NCBI GenBank assembly: GCA_016840065.1
Contig: JAEOTB010000018.1
Span: 1-58,482 of the forward strand
Direction: 5' to 3'
From: Candidatus Hermodarchaeota archaeon
GTDB lineage: Archaea; Asgardarchaeota; Hermodarchaeia; Hermodarchaeales; Hermodarchaeaceae
DNA: 58,482 nucleotides
Position numbers and translations under genes: made by a program
Notes under the pieces: model-generated
Database searches by the model: none
What the model saw: the letters and a program-made list of their open reading frames with translations, nothing else
What the model was told of the DNA's origin: nothing
In this document: positions 49,825-58,482 of the stretch, piece after piece
Position numbering within the stretch: position 1 is the first letter of the stretch
How the letters are laid out: the number at the start of each line of letters is the position of its first letter

Positions 49825-52800
49825 ATGACAGAAGAACTAGGCATAGAAATAGTTGAAGGCTACCGCGAAGATCTCGCTTCACGAATAGCCGACATGTTTA
49901 ACGGATGGGATGAATTGTGGCCTGGTGGCTTCACAGGAGGCGTCCCATACACCGCAGAACGAGTACACAAAATCTACTCCAAAATGCGGGCAATCACGAT
50001 TCTAATAGCAATGGACAAAGACAAACCTGTTGGTTTTCTTTCTCTACTACAACACTGGCGAGACCCCGAAGCCGCCTATATCGGACTCCTCGGGGTTTCC
50101 CCAGAAGCCCTAAAGAAAAAGGTAGGCAAACGCCTCCTCCTACGAAGCATTGCCATCGCCACCGAAAAGGGCTATCTTCGCGTAGACCTGAACACATGGG
50201 CTGGAAACCTTCGCGCGGTTCCTCTCTACAAGAAAATTGGGCTGATGTGGAATCCTGAAACAGATGGTGTTTATCTCCAAGGCTGGATTTCTGGAATCCT
50301 TCAACATCCTCTGTGTGCTCCGTTTTTCCAGAAGCACTCTGACCCAGCGGCATGGTATGATCTTCAGCAACGGGAACTCACTCAAGCCCCTGATGATATG
50401 AAGGAAGGAAAGATGAATGTCTTTATCTACGAGTTCAAAGCGGGGGAGGATAATCTCAGGGTTATTGTTGATCGATATGCTCGAGCCATAACAGGAATAG
50501 AGCGAATCATCGATGGAGAGCGCCTAAAGGTCAATGCACGCGTACCTGACCAATTAACCCTTTGCGGTATTCCCTCCTCATACTTGCTTGAAATTACAAA
50601 CGAGACAAAGGAGGATATTGAACTCTCCGTTTCGCTAGAGGGTTTCGATGCACTTCACTTTGAAGAAAAATATGAAAATACCATGAAGGTTCCTGCTGGA
50701 AAATCCTCGGTTTGGTCAGTGCCCTTCCATCTTGATTCCTCGGCAGTCGTCTTCCGTAAAGAACTAAAATCTCCATCAATTAAAGCCGAGTTGAAGCTAG
50801 CCGAAACCGAATTTATACTACACACTGGTTTGAAGATAAAACCCGCTGCCGAAATAAGTACGCAATTTGGCGAAACACGAATAGTACCAGGGGGTACAAC
50901 GCAGCTCCCCCTCACAATCACAAGTAATGCCTCCACATCTCTTCGAGGAAAACTTCGTTTCGACACCCCAAGTGCATCTCTTACTGTATCGCCGATGGAA
51001 TACGATGTAGAGCTTACACCAGAGGGGCTCTCTGGTGCAGTGATTGAGGTTTCTGCCAAGAAGGATTCGCCTCCTGGGACATATGATCTGTTGGCTGCAC
51101 TCCACCTTCAAGAAAAGACCAGCAAGGGTTTGAAGGTGACCACAAGGAAATATCGCATACCAATCTATTGCATCCCAGAGGGAGGAGTGACTGTAGGCGA
51201 AGATGACCGTACGCGCGAACTCCATGTTGTTAGCACGGATTACTCTACTCGTATCGCTCGGGAAGGTGGTCAAATACAAATCCTTAGCCAACTAGAACAA
51301 GTCCCTTCACTAGTACTAAGGAATGAAGTAGGGCCTCCCTTTGGCCTCAGTCCTTTCCGATTCGCTGAACAAGAAATAGATATTGACCAATCTAATTCAT
51401 CAACAATCGTTTCACTAACCGCAGTTCACCCAGAACGCCCCCTCAAGATAGTAACCAGACTCACATTCCCTCATAACTCTTCTCAAATTTCCCAGGAAAC
51501 ATTAGTGAGAAACACTAGTAACGAAGAACATAGTTTCCAACTAAGACTCATAGGTCCAGGAGGAGGAATATCCCTAAGCACTGGAACAGCCATCATCCCC
51601 TTGGCATCTGGTATTGTCGAAGGACCAACTACTAGTAGCTTAGTGAGCTATCCCTCCATTCAAACTAGTCCAGAAGTCTTTGGCGAAGAATGGGTCGCCA
51701 TCAAGGGAGAATCACTAACAATTGGTCAGGTATGGGATCCTGAGAACCTAGAAGAAATATATGTGAATACCGGGCGTATCAGCCAAATCCAGTATCGCCA
51801 AGTTACTCTAGGGCCTGGTGAACAGAAGTGCCTCTCAAGAATTTGGCACATTGCGGGTGCGCCAGACTGGACCACAATCCAACGAGTTTGGCAGGAAAAA
51901 ATCAAGCATCAAATTCCCCAATTAAGCGAGTTGCGAGAGCCCACCGAGACTACGCCGGTTCTACGGATTACTCCCCCAACAATCGTGCTTTCTCACAGGC
52001 AAAAAGTTAGTCGCGAATTCCCGATTCGATATCAAGCGAATTCACCCTTGTCAGGTCCCCTATCCATTGAACCTCTGAAGGAATGGTCCACTAAGCTAGA
52101 GCTTCTCGACACAGAAAGCGATACCTCACCTATCATGCTTTCCGAAATAACCAGTAACAACCTCCCCAACCTCCGCTTAACACTATCACCAACTAAATCT
52201 ACACCTGATAGATTCGCTCTCTTCAAGGCAAATATGGCTTGGCAGACTCCTGTTCTAACACGCCAATCTTTCTCGATTGTTCAACTAGGCACAGCAGGTA
52301 GCAAGGTCGGCATCTCAGAGGAGCGCGAAGAGGACTTGAGAGTGTTTCGAGTGAAAAATGGTATACTCGAGTTTGCAGTGTCACCAGACTTCGGAGGATG
52401 CCTTTACTCACTAAAGAATCATCAAGGAACAGAAATGCTCTGCTCAGCGTACCCAACACCGCAGCCAAAAATATTCATACAGAACTATTATGGTGGAATT
52501 CAATCAGTCATATCAGGGGTGGATGAGGATTTCTTACAAGCAAAGACAAATAGGGAAAAAATGGATGCCACCCCTTGCACATTGGGAAAACTCTGGAAGG
52601 GTGTCGAAGTATCTTGGCGGAGTGAGTTGCAACCTGTCTGTCGAGGTGCAGAGTTCAAAATACGATATCTCACGGCACCCGGAAGTCCACTGATACTGAT
52701 GGACTGGCATTTCATAAACAAAACATCAGCTCCACTCCGGCTGTTCACAGTACAATTAATGGATGTCGGCTTTAATGGCAGTGTGCATGAAACTGTACTG

Positions 52801-53118
52801 CAGGCAAGGTGGGATAATGGCTTCACTGAGATTAGGCCCAGTCCAACACCTGCAGCTTTCACACCAGACACAGGCGTTGCTTGGCTTAGACGAGAATCTT
52901 CAGAATCTGATTCTCCAGAGGGATTGGCGTTTCTCACAGCTGGGCGAAGAAAGACATTGCTTGTAATCCATATTGGGATGGCTGCATGGATTGGTAGTTT
53001 CGATGCTAACCTCTGGCTCAGACCAGGAGAAGAACGAGTCCAGCGCTGTTGCCTTGTCGTCAACCCACCAAATGGAGAAGAACTCGAAGGAATCCAGCAA
53101 ATCCTGCATGATCTGTGA
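49825..53118 (+). CDS. Giant GNAT acetyltransferase fused to beta-sandwich and mutarotase-like domains, second copy
   Basis: A 1097-residue paralog of 11134..14364 with the same order: GNAT domain (1-150, acetyl-CoA loop KKKVGKRLLLRS, end motif RAVPLYKKIGL), several beta-rich domains, and a C-terminal galactose-mutarotase-like half (SPDFGGCLYSLKNHQGTEML, QNYYGGIQSVI). In this copy the acetyl-CoA loop is less canonical (KVGKR in place of QGIGK). No signal peptide. Conserved blocks such as GGFTGGVPYTAER and QKHSDPAAWYD align with the first copy. The two genes sit on opposite strands 35 kb apart. Function unknown; see findings. Confidence 0.8.
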   Translation: MTEELGIEIVEGYREDLASRIADMFNGWDELWPGGFTGGVPYTAERVHKIYSKMRAITILIAMDKDKPVGFLSLLQHWRDPEAAYIGLLGVSPEALKKKVGKRLLLRSIAIATEKGYLRVDLNTWAGNLRAVPLYKKIGLMWNPETDGVYLQGWISGILQHPLCAPFFQKHSDPAAWYDLQQRELTQAPDDMKEGKMNVFIYEFKAGEDNLRVIVDRYARAITGIERIIDGERLKVNARVPDQLTLCGIPSSYLLEITNETKEDIELSVSLEGFDALHFEEKYENTMKVPAGKSSVWSVPFHLDSSAVVFRKELKSPSIKAELKLAETEFILHTGLKIKPAAEISTQFGETRIVPGGTTQLPLTITSNASTSLRGKLRFDTPSASLTVSPMEYDVELTPEGLSGAVIEVSAKKDSPPGTYDLLAALHLQEKTSKGLKVTTRKYRIPIYCIPEGGVTVGEDDRTRELHVVSTDYSTRIAREGGQIQILSQLEQVPSLVLRNEVGPPFGLSPFRFAEQEIDIDQSNSSTIVSLTAVHPERPLKIVTRLTFPHNSSQISQETLVRNTSNEEHSFQLRLIGPGGGISLSTGTAIIPLASGIVEGPTTSSLVSYPSIQTSPEVFGEEWVAIKGESLTIGQVWDPENLEEIYVNTGRISQIQYRQVTLGPGEQKCLSRIWHIAGAPDWTTIQRVWQEKIKHQIPQLSELREPTETTPVLRITPPTIVLSHRQKVSREFPIRYQANSPLSGPLSIEPLKEWSTKLELLDTESDTSPIMLSEITSNNLPNLRLTLSPTKSTPDRFALFKANMAWQTPVLTRQSFSIVQLGTAGSKVGISEEREEDLRVFRVKNGILEFAVSPDFGGCLYSLKNHQGTEMLCSAYPTPQPKIFIQNYYGGIQSVISGVDEDFLQAKTNREKMDATPCTLGKLWKGVEVSWRSELQPVCRGAEFKIRYLTAPGSPLILMDWHFINKTSAPLRLFTVQLMDVGFNGSVHETVLQARWDNGFTEIRPSPTPAAFTPDTGVAWLRRESSESDSPEGLAFLTAGRRKTLLVIHIGMAAWIGSFDANLWLRPGEERVQRCCLVVNPPNGEELEGIQQILHDL

Positions 53119-53191
53119 AATACTTCTGCATCACAACATCTGTGAAGTACTTAAGCATAGGATGCTCCAAGTCTACATGGAGTTGTGATCA

Positions 53192-54178
53192 TTGAGTCTT
53201 CCCAAAGGCAAGCTCGGGTTTGCAGATTTAGAGCGGTTAGTGTTTCGACATCTTCCACGAGTGAATGATTCACGTGAAGTTCCCCTAGATTTCACAGCAG
53301 CCCCAGCTTCTGGTAATCTTGTCGTAGCCTCTGATCCAGTAATTGGAGTTCCTCTAGAGTATTATGGGTTCTTTGCAGTTCACTACTCAGCAGCAGATGT
53401 CTCCATGTCACGTGCAGTTCCCAAGTACCTTACTTTAGGCGTCTATTACCCTCCGGGTACACCAGAGAAATGGTTGAAAAGTAATATGCGCCAACTTGGA
53501 AAAGCAGCCCGACAACTTGATATACGCATTCTCGGCGGCCACACAGGAGGCTACGACGGCCTCACGCTCCCCATTATCTCCACGACTTGTTTTGGCTTTT
53601 TCCCTGAAAAGTCACAAGCACCACGCCCTGTTAAACCCGGAGATTCCCTAATTGCAGTAGGTTCTGTCGGTAGAGAGACCCTCTGGTTTCTAGCAAATGT
53701 CGAACCTGAAAAGGTCGATGAGGTATTGCGAAGAAGGAAGCGCAAACAAGTAGCACGGGATTTGAGCCAATTTGACGTCGCATCAGTTGTCATTTCTCTC
53801 TCCTATCAGGAAATACTCCTAATGCATGATTTAGCAGAAGGAGGGCTAGCAACGGCTGTAAGTGAACTGAGCGAAGCTACTGATCTCGGTCTAATCCTCC
53901 ATTACGATGCGATTCCTTGGGATGAAGCCATCATCACCCTCTGTACCAATCTTGGCTGGAACCCGCTTCACTGCTCCTCCTTTGGAAGCTTTCTAATAGC
54001 TACTCCAAAAGATGGAGCCTCTGAGATCTTGAGTAGAATCAAACAACAAAATCGCCCCGCGGCAATCATCGGCGAGTTTACCAAAGACCACCAAACTCTA
54101 CTTGACCGTGACGGAAGAATAACTCCCTTATCAATGGGACACGACCCTTACAAGGATTATACTATCAGATTAACCTAA
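53192..54178 (+). CDS. PurM/AIR synthase-related protein
   Basis: A 328-residue member of the PurM/HypE/ThiL superfamily, which transfers phosphate using ATP on small metabolites or acts in hydrogenase assembly. It has VVASDPVIGVPLEYYGFFAV with the metal-binding Asp, AADVSMSRAVPKYL, LGGHTGGYDGLTLP, a VKPGDSLIAVGSVG strand and MHDLAEGGLATAVSELSEA. It is more like archaeal AIR synthase-related proteins than PurM itself. The TTG at 53192 is 8 bp after GGAG. Its stop overlaps that of the convergent methyltransferase gene. Confidence 0.8.
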   Translation: MSLPKGKLGFADLERLVFRHLPRVNDSREVPLDFTAAPASGNLVVASDPVIGVPLEYYGFFAVHYSAADVSMSRAVPKYLTLGVYYPPGTPEKWLKSNMRQLGKAARQLDIRILGGHTGGYDGLTLPIISTTCFGFFPEKSQAPRPVKPGDSLIAVGSVGRETLWFLANVEPEKVDEVLRRRKRKQVARDLSQFDVASVVISLSYQEILLMHDLAEGGLATAVSELSEATDLGLILHYDAIPWDEAIITLCTNLGWNPLHCSSFGSFLIATPKDGASEILSRIKQQNRPAAIIGEFTKDHQTLLDRDGRITPLSMGHDPYKDYTIRLT

Positions 54179-54933
54179 CCAGACCTCTGTTGAACCCGTT
54201 TTGCATGAAAGACAAGAAATGCGCCTAGACTCCTTGAGAGCCATCTCTTACCCCAGCATTCCTCAAGTCGTGCTAGGATAGGTAAGAATCGGGTTGGTGT
54301 GAATGTGGGTGCATAGACAGACCCACGGTACCCAAGAGCAGCAAAGGACGCTCGATGGAGTAAACTAGTGACTTCCCATGGGGTTAGAAACCGTGCATAA
54401 GCGAAGATGTCTTTCCGGGCAAAAGTTCGAATTCTTCGTTCCATCCCCCAGATGCTTGTAGATGATAAGATACCAAGTACAAGTTTCCCACAAGAACGTA
54501 AAGTCTTGTGAATACCTTCAAGCATCAGTAAAGGATTTGGTACGAACTCTAATACTGTAATCCCCGAAACCAAATCGGCTATTCCCTCTCTGAAGGGTAG
54601 GCACTCACCATCGGCAAGTACAAACTCTGCACGTGGATTGGTATACAATTTCTCTCTAGCGACTGCTATCATCCGCCATGAAAGATCAACGCCGACAGTA
54701 TAAGCGCCCCTTTGAATCAACAACTCCATGGACATGCCGGATCCTGCGCCGAGATCCACTGCAATTCCTTCAATACAGTTAGGCAACGTCGAGTCAATCG
54801 CTGCAGATTCTACCTCCCAGACATATTTTCCGAGTGGTGTTGAGTACCAAACATCATAAAAGCGAGCGATACTTCCGAATGCTGTTCCAACAGCCACCTT
54901 GTGTTCCTTTGAGGCAGATTGGTTATTCGCCAA
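54175..54933 (-). CDS. Class I SAM-dependent methyltransferase
   Basis: A methyltransferase with VDLGAGSGMSMELLIQRGAY as motif I, VGVDLSWRMIAVAREKL and LADGECLPFREGIADLV. The starting frame runs far upstream, but that part overlaps the ThiN gene and has no homology. I favour TTG 54933, five bases after GGTGA (about 252 residues); GTG 54957 is the alternative. It overlaps the end of ThiN by 11 bp and so shares its transcript. Substrate unknown. Confidence 0.78.
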   Translation of the reverse strand: MANNQSASKEHKVAVGTAFGSIARFYDVWYSTPLGKYVWEVESAAIDSTLPNCIEGIAVDLGAGSGMSMELLIQRGAYTVGVDLSWRMIAVAREKLYTNPRAEFVLADGECLPFREGIADLVSGITVLEFVPNPLLMLEGIHKTLRSCGKLVLGILSSTSIWGMERRIRTFARKDIFAYARFLTPWEVTSLLHRASFAALGYRGSVYAPTFTPTRFLPILARLEECWGKRWLSRSLGAFLVFHAKRVQQRSG

Positions 54934-55480
54934 TACACTCACCGCTATGTCTTTCACAAATAAGCCGCACCCGCTTAACAATGGTCTTCGGATTATCACC
55001 AAACACCACAACAAGGGCCTCAAGCCCATGAGCACCCTGATCATACAGGACTTTTGGAACATAACCAAGTGTCTCCAAAGCCGTTAGGGTTAGACAACTT
55101 GGAGGAGATTGATTTCTTGGCCACCGAAACTCCGCTGGTTCCAATCCTTGTGCCTGACCCGCTGCTATAATCTCAGAAGTACAACGGAGAGAAATCGCTG
55201 ACCGGATTGAAGGCTCCAGTTTGTGGGCTGCTAATACGACAGGACCCATGAATGGTGCCCAACCAAAATCGATATCGCCACAGGCTTTTGGTCGTCCACG
55301 TACTAGGATTATGCGTCCGGTGAGTCCTGCCACCTCTTCTTGTTGGACAGCATCGGGTAGACAGTAGACGATGTTGCTGCCAACCTCTGGAACTAGTCTA
55401 TCAAATCCCTGTAGGCTTTCCAAAGCTGCAACACTGTTAGCCAGTTGGGTGACCACCTCCATTCTAGTCAAATCCTGCAT
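54923..55480 (-). CDS. Stand-alone ThiN-type thiamine-phosphate synthase domain
   Basis: A 185-residue protein matching the ThiN domain: LVPEVGSNIVYCLPDAVQQE, GRIILVRGRPKACGDIDFGW, SIRSAISLRCTSEII, and VLYDQGAHGLEALVVVFG. ThiN joins HMP-diphosphate and thiazole phosphate to thiamine phosphate, in archaea usually fused behind ThiD. Here it is alone and about 20 residues longer at the C-terminus. ATG 55480 follows GAGGTG. It is divergent from an ECF S component, consistent with vitamin uptake or salvage. A thiamine-regulatory role (ThiR type lacks the needed HTH here) is unlikely. Confidence 0.82.
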   Translation of the reverse strand: MQDLTRMEVVTQLANSVAALESLQGFDRLVPEVGSNIVYCLPDAVQQEEVAGLTGRIILVRGRPKACGDIDFGWAPFMGPVVLAAHKLEPSIRSAISLRCTSEIIAAGQAQGLEPAEFRWPRNQSPPSCLTLTALETLGYVPKVLYDQGAHGLEALVVVFGDNPKTIVKRVRLICERHSGECIGE

Positions 55481-55565
55481 GATAACACCTCGGCCGCTTG
55501 CTACTGTAGCTCTTTAGAATCTTATTACTCCTCCATTAACAGAGCTAAAAAGAAGGAATAAAGGC

Positions 55566-55573
55566 TTTTATAA
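55566..55573 (+). promoter_or_regulatory. TATA box of the S-component gene
   Basis: TTTTATAA, 45 bp before the ATG at 55618. Predicted transcript start near 55595. Confidence 0.45.
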
Positions 55574-55617
55574 CAGGGCAGTCAGAACTAGAAACAACAC
55601 TCCTAGGAAGTGTAGAA

Positions 55618-56274
55618 ATGCAAGGAAAAGGGTCAGTTTCACTCAATATTGCAACCGTCGGTATTATGAGTGCATTAATGGCTGTTCTGTCATATGCAAG
55701 CATCGTTGTTCCCCCGCCTTTGGGAAGCATCGACGCATCGTCAGTCCTTATCTTCGTAGTTGCTATACTTTATGGTCCTGTTTTAGGCGTTTCAATAACA
55801 TGTATCGGTCAGTTCGTGGGCAAGGGGTTACTGATTAGCTTCTATGGATATCCCGCTGTTTTCATTCCAGGTGTCGTCGCGGTAAGGGGAGTTGAAGCCC
55901 TCATTGTAGGATTCATCAGCCGCAAGATGTTCGAAGGAGGATATGGTCTTGAAGCCTTAGCGATGATAATCGGCGTTCTATGGGAGACTGTAGGCTTTGT
56001 GGTTGCCGATATCTACCTGTTCGGTGCTGCAGGATTAGCTACTATTTTCACATTTGTGGATTTTGTCTGGGTACCTTTCGGAATAGCTGCCATTGCCTAT
56101 GTTCGAACTGCTTTCAAAGCTAGATACCTAGATGAAGAATTGGGTCTCATAGGGTCAGGGACTAGATGGGGACTTCTTATCGGAAGTGTAGTATTCATCG
56201 TTTGCTGCTGGGCTCTCATTTTCCTAGCTGGAGCTACAGGGTTCTTGATGGGACCACTCTTTCCAACTAGCTGA
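55618..56274 (+). CDS. ECF transporter S component
   Basis: A 218-residue protein with six hydrophobic segments and the typical N-terminal MSALMAVLSYASIVVPPPLG, then SSVLIFVVAILYGPVLGVSI and a later FIPGVVAVRGVEALIVGFI. This is an S component that binds a vitamin and needs the ECF energising module (the one at 19.6-22.0 kb could supply it). Position beside ThiN suggests thiamine or a thiamine precursor, which is inference. Its C-terminal membrane helix is followed by PLFPTS. Confidence 0.8.
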   Translation: MQGKGSVSLNIATVGIMSALMAVLSYASIVVPPPLGSIDASSVLIFVVAILYGPVLGVSITCIGQFVGKGLLISFYGYPAVFIPGVVAVRGVEALIVGFISRKMFEGGYGLEALAMIIGVLWETVGFVVADIYLFGAAGLATIFTFVDFVWVPFGIAAIAYVRTAFKARYLDEELGLIGSGTRWGLLIGSVVFIVCCWALIFLAGATGFLMGPLFPTS

Positions 56275-56372
56275 TTTGACTTCACAGAACATGTCCAGAA
56301 AGAATCGAAATACATTCCCTCATGTAAAACACTCAATGCCTCAGTCGGTATTCTACAGAAGGTGAAAGATGG

Positions 56373-56906
56373 ATGCGTCGTTCTATTGGTAAAACAATCG
56401 TGGAGCTGATTCATGCTGATATTACTGATTTAGCTACTGACGCGATTGTGAACGCAGCAAACGAGGAACTCCAACTGGGTGGGGGTGTTGCGGGTGCCAT
56501 TCGCAGGCGAGGCGGTTCAGCCATCCAAAGAGAATGCGACGATATTGGGGGAACTCCAGTGGGGACAGCAGTTATCACGACTGGCGGAAACCTGAAAGCT
56601 CGTTTCGTAATTCACTGCGTTGGCCCTAGGTGGGGAGAAGGGCAAGAGGACGAAAAGTTGGCAAACGCTATTCTCAGCGCGCTCAAGCTAGCAGATGGTC
56701 GTCAGTTTCGCAGTATAGCATTCCCCGCAATAAGCACTGGAATCTTTGGCTTCCCCAAGGATCGAGCAGCACAAGTTATTCTTTCCACTACAATCGACTA
56801 CCTAAAGCAGGGCATCTCCAAGCTGCGTCGTGTCATCTTCTGTCTTTATGACCCCTCCTCGTTCGATATCTTCAAACAAGTAATGGAACGCCTGACACCT
56901 TGCTAA
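56373..56906 (+). CDS. Macro-domain protein (ADP-ribose-binding)
   Basis: A 177-residue macro domain with LIHADITDLATDAIVNAANE, LQLGGGVAGAIRRRGG and AFPAISTGIFGFP, the ligand-binding loops of ADP-ribosylglycohydrolases and O-acetyl-ADP-ribose deacetylases. The catalytic Asn of NAANEEL and Asp of the loop are present. ATG 56373 lies 7 bp after GGTGA. The next gene starts about 75 bp after its stop. Confidence 0.9.
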   Translation: MRRSIGKTIVELIHADITDLATDAIVNAANEELQLGGGVAGAIRRRGGSAIQRECDDIGGTPVGTAVITTGGNLKARFVIHCVGPRWGEGQEDEKLANAILSALKLADGRQFRSIAFPAISTGIFGFPKDRAAQVILSTTIDYLKQGISKLRRVIFCLYDPSSFDIFKQVMERLTPC

Positions 56907-56980
56907 TCAAGTAGGACACATGCCAGTTCCAGAAAGGCTAAATGCAGCCTCAGAACAAAACAAGAGCATCGGTGAATTAT

Positions 56981-58482
56981 TTGTCGACACCAAAGCCTCC
57001 CCTTGAACGTGTGGTTCTTCCTTTTTCAGCTATAGTTAACCACGAGCCTCTCAAGTTAGCCCTCCTGCTCAATGCCGTTAATCCCCGAATTGGTGGACTC
57101 TTAATTTCTGGTCCAAAAGGGACGGGAAAAACTACGATTGTCAGAGCGCTTGCTGCCCTGCTCCCTGAAATTCCTTCTGTAAAGGGGTGTGTCTTCCAAT
57201 GCAATCCCGAGGAATCAATGAATCTCTGCACGTCCTGCAAAGATAAACTCAAAAAAAGGGGGAAGCTGCTTAAGGAGATGCGACGAATGCGTGTCGTCGA
57301 CCTTCCATTAAGCGCGACAGAAGATCGAGTGGTGGGCAGTCTCGATGTAGAACGCGCAATCAGAGAAGGTATAGCCGCTCTAAAGCCTGGAATCATGGCT
57401 TCTGCCAACCAAATGATTCTCTATATCGACGAAATCAACTTACTCCCTGATCACTTGGTAGATGCATTGTTAGATGCGGCTGCCACTGGAATCAACGTAG
57501 TCGAGCGGGAAGGCATTTCTGTCAGTCACCCTGCCCAGTTCATTTTCCTAGGCTCTATGAATCCAGAAGAGGGTGAGCTAAGACCTCAACTACTGGACAG
57601 GTTTCCCCTAAGTGTATCCATCGAACGTCCATTCTCGGTTGAGGAGAGAATCGATATCATCAAATTAAATCTCGATTTTGACAGAGACCCCGAAGAACTT
57701 CGTGCTCAATACAAAGACGAAGAAGCCAAAATCCGAGAAGAAATCGTTGAAGCCCGAAAACGAATACCCGAAGTGAAGGTTCCCGACCAGATAATGCAGG
57801 CTATCGCCTATATGTGCTCAAAATTACTCGTCGATGGTGTAAGACCTGACATCGTTATCGCCAAAGCTGCCATGGCATATGCAGCGCTGGACGGACGAGT
57901 AGAAGTTACCATGGAAGACGTACAAGTTGTTTCACATCTTGCCCTCGGTCACCGAACTCGTCAGAGGGGCATTCTTGAACCTCCCACCAGAGAGGGTATT
58001 ATTGCCGCTTTGACTGAAGCACGAAAAAAAGCGGTCTCTGAAGACCCGAGAGGTCGGGTCCAAGCAGAGCGAATGAAAGAGGAGCGCAGCAGTCTCCTAC
58101 AGAAGATTAAACGATTCCACTCAGTAAAAGACCAGGAACAAGGCGAACGCCACCAAGGACGGTCACCTAGGCGAAGGCCTGGAGGACGTATATCATGGAC
58201 CGGCTTTGTCTGCTTCTATATTGTCCTAGCAGCTGCCTTTAGCATCTTGCTATCAATGTTGTTACCTTTCCTCTTCCCCGCTAGCATAGTACTAGGGGGG
58301 TTGATGGCTGCAGGTCTACTCGCGCTCTTTGAAAGAGTGCTTAGACATGCAGGGCGCCCTGGGTTCATCATGCCAACCACCACTAGTGGAGGAAGTCCAC
58401 CAGGCGGGAGAGGGAAGTTTAAGCGTGCAACTCACAAGGGATCCTCCCAGTCATCGCCAACAACAGCGGCTGCCCCACCATC
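56981..58482 (+). CDS. Mg-chelatase-type AAA+ ATPase, truncated at the window edge
   Basis: The frame is open from 56942 to the right edge. Core motifs are [19 protein letters not shown], Walker [13 protein letters not shown], Walker [20 protein letters not shown] and the sensor [19 protein letters not shown]. This is the ChlI/BchI group. After the ATPase (to about residue 340) come a charged linker and two hydrophobic segments ([36 protein letters not shown]), which is odd for a soluble chelatase. A von Willebrand A domain may follow beyond the window. TTG 56981, five bases after GGTGA, is preferred; ATG 56942 is possible. Metal chelation for a tetrapyrrole or a MoxR-like chaperone role are alternatives. 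Confidence 0.8.
   Translation, partial: MSTPKPPLERVVLPFSAIVNHEPLKLALLLNAVNPRIGGLLISGPKGTGKTTIVRALAALLPEIPSVKGCVFQCNPEESMNLCTSCKDKLKKRGKLLKEMRRMRVVDLPLSATEDRVVGSLDVERAIREGIAALKPGIMASANQMILYIDEINLLPDHLVDALLDAAATGINVVEREGISVSHPAQFIFLGSMNPEEGELRPQLLDRFPLSVSIERPFSVEERIDIIKLNLDFDRDPEELRAQYKDEEAKIREEIVEARKRIPEVKVPDQIMQAIAYMCSKLLVDGVRPDIVIAKAAMAYAALDGRVEVTMEDVQVVSHLALGHRTRQRGILEPPTREGIIAALTEARKKAVSEDPRGRVQAERMKEERSSLLQKIKRFHSVKDQEQGERHQGRSPRRRPGGRISWTGFVCFYIVLAAAFSILLSMLLPFLFPASIVLGGLMAAGLLALFERVLRHAGRPGFIMPTTTSGGSPPGGRGKFKRATHKGSSQSSPTTAAAPP

Noticed and set aside
55481..55617. A TPP riboswitch between ThiN and the S component
   Set aside because: No conserved TPP-riboswitch core sequence was found; the region is explained by two divergent promoters.
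56977..57408. A 143-codon open frame on the minus strand
   Set aside because: It is antisense to the ATPase core with Walker A and B motifs on the plus strand.
1..58482. tRNA or rRNA genes, CRISPR arrays, insertion sequences
   Set aside because: Intergenic regions were read for tRNA-like arms, direct-repeat arrays and transposase frames, and none was convincing. A covariance-model search would be needed to exclude an atypical tRNA.

Overview
The window looks like a chromosomal segment of an archaeon, most probably an Asgard archaeon of the Thorarchaeia type. The strongest clue is a two-repeat gelsolin-like protein (36541..37146 minus). Supporting clues are a dispersed set of genes for the tetrahydromethanopterin/methanofuran C1 branch, archaeal TATA-type promoters, frequent GTG/TTG (and two apparent CTG) starts, and GGTGA or GAGGTG ribosome-binding sites. 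No rRNA, tRNA, CRISPR array, transposase or phage gene was recognised.

Layout. 1-3.7 kb: an edge-truncated cation/proton antiporter, three tandem small paralogs of unknown function, mch and fwdC. 3.8-6.8 kb: a radical SAM protein with a UbiA prenyltransferase, then ftr. 6.9-10.1 kb: a copper module (YHS protein, PadR-TRASH regulator, CopA ATPase) with palindromes in its divergent promoter. 10.2-15.3 kb: a CheY-like receiver, an unknown protein, a giant GNAT-beta-sandwich fusion and a GNAT protein. 15.4-17.0 kb: fwdA. 17.2-22.0 kb: an ECF-type vitamin transporter with unusual sulfite-oxidase-like extracytoplasmic modules. 22.1-23.3 kb: a divergent arsenic pair (ArsM and a PadR regulator) with paired operators. 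23.4-29.6 kb: serine dehydratase, cupin, cytidine deaminase, a zinc ribbon, two YbjN-like paralogs and two HAD hydrolases.

29.6-41.5 kb is the most interesting part. A minus-strand unit runs winged-helix regulator, two polymerase-beta-like nucleotidyltransferases, fwdD, fwdB. A second paralog of that regulator lies divergent to mobA. Both regulators face short, structured, promoter-bearing leader regions. The leader before mobA can form two mutually exclusive hairpins, one of which would hide a ribosome-binding site. Between the regulators lie small signalling-like genes, the gelsolin protein, cofE and an ATP-grasp glutamate ligase of the F420/tetrahydromethanopterin type.

41.5-58.5 kb: a TPM/LemA pair, a beta-flower-like repeat protein, an iron-sulfur flavoprotein, a CAAX protease, a four-subunit 2-oxoacid:ferredoxin oxidoreductase, an EamA transporter, the second giant GNAT fusion, a PurM-like protein, a methyltransferase, ThiN with an ECF S component, a macro-domain protein and an edge-truncated Mg-chelatase-type AAA ATPase.

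Taken together, fwdA/B/C/D, ftr and mch carry CO2 to and from the methenyl-H4MPT level. MobA supplies the Mo/W dinucleotide cofactor for Fwd, CofE and the ATP-grasp ligase glutamylate F420 or H4MPT, and serine dehydratase and the oxidoreductase connect 2-oxoacids to ferredoxin. All functions are inferred by reading motifs; no database search was run.
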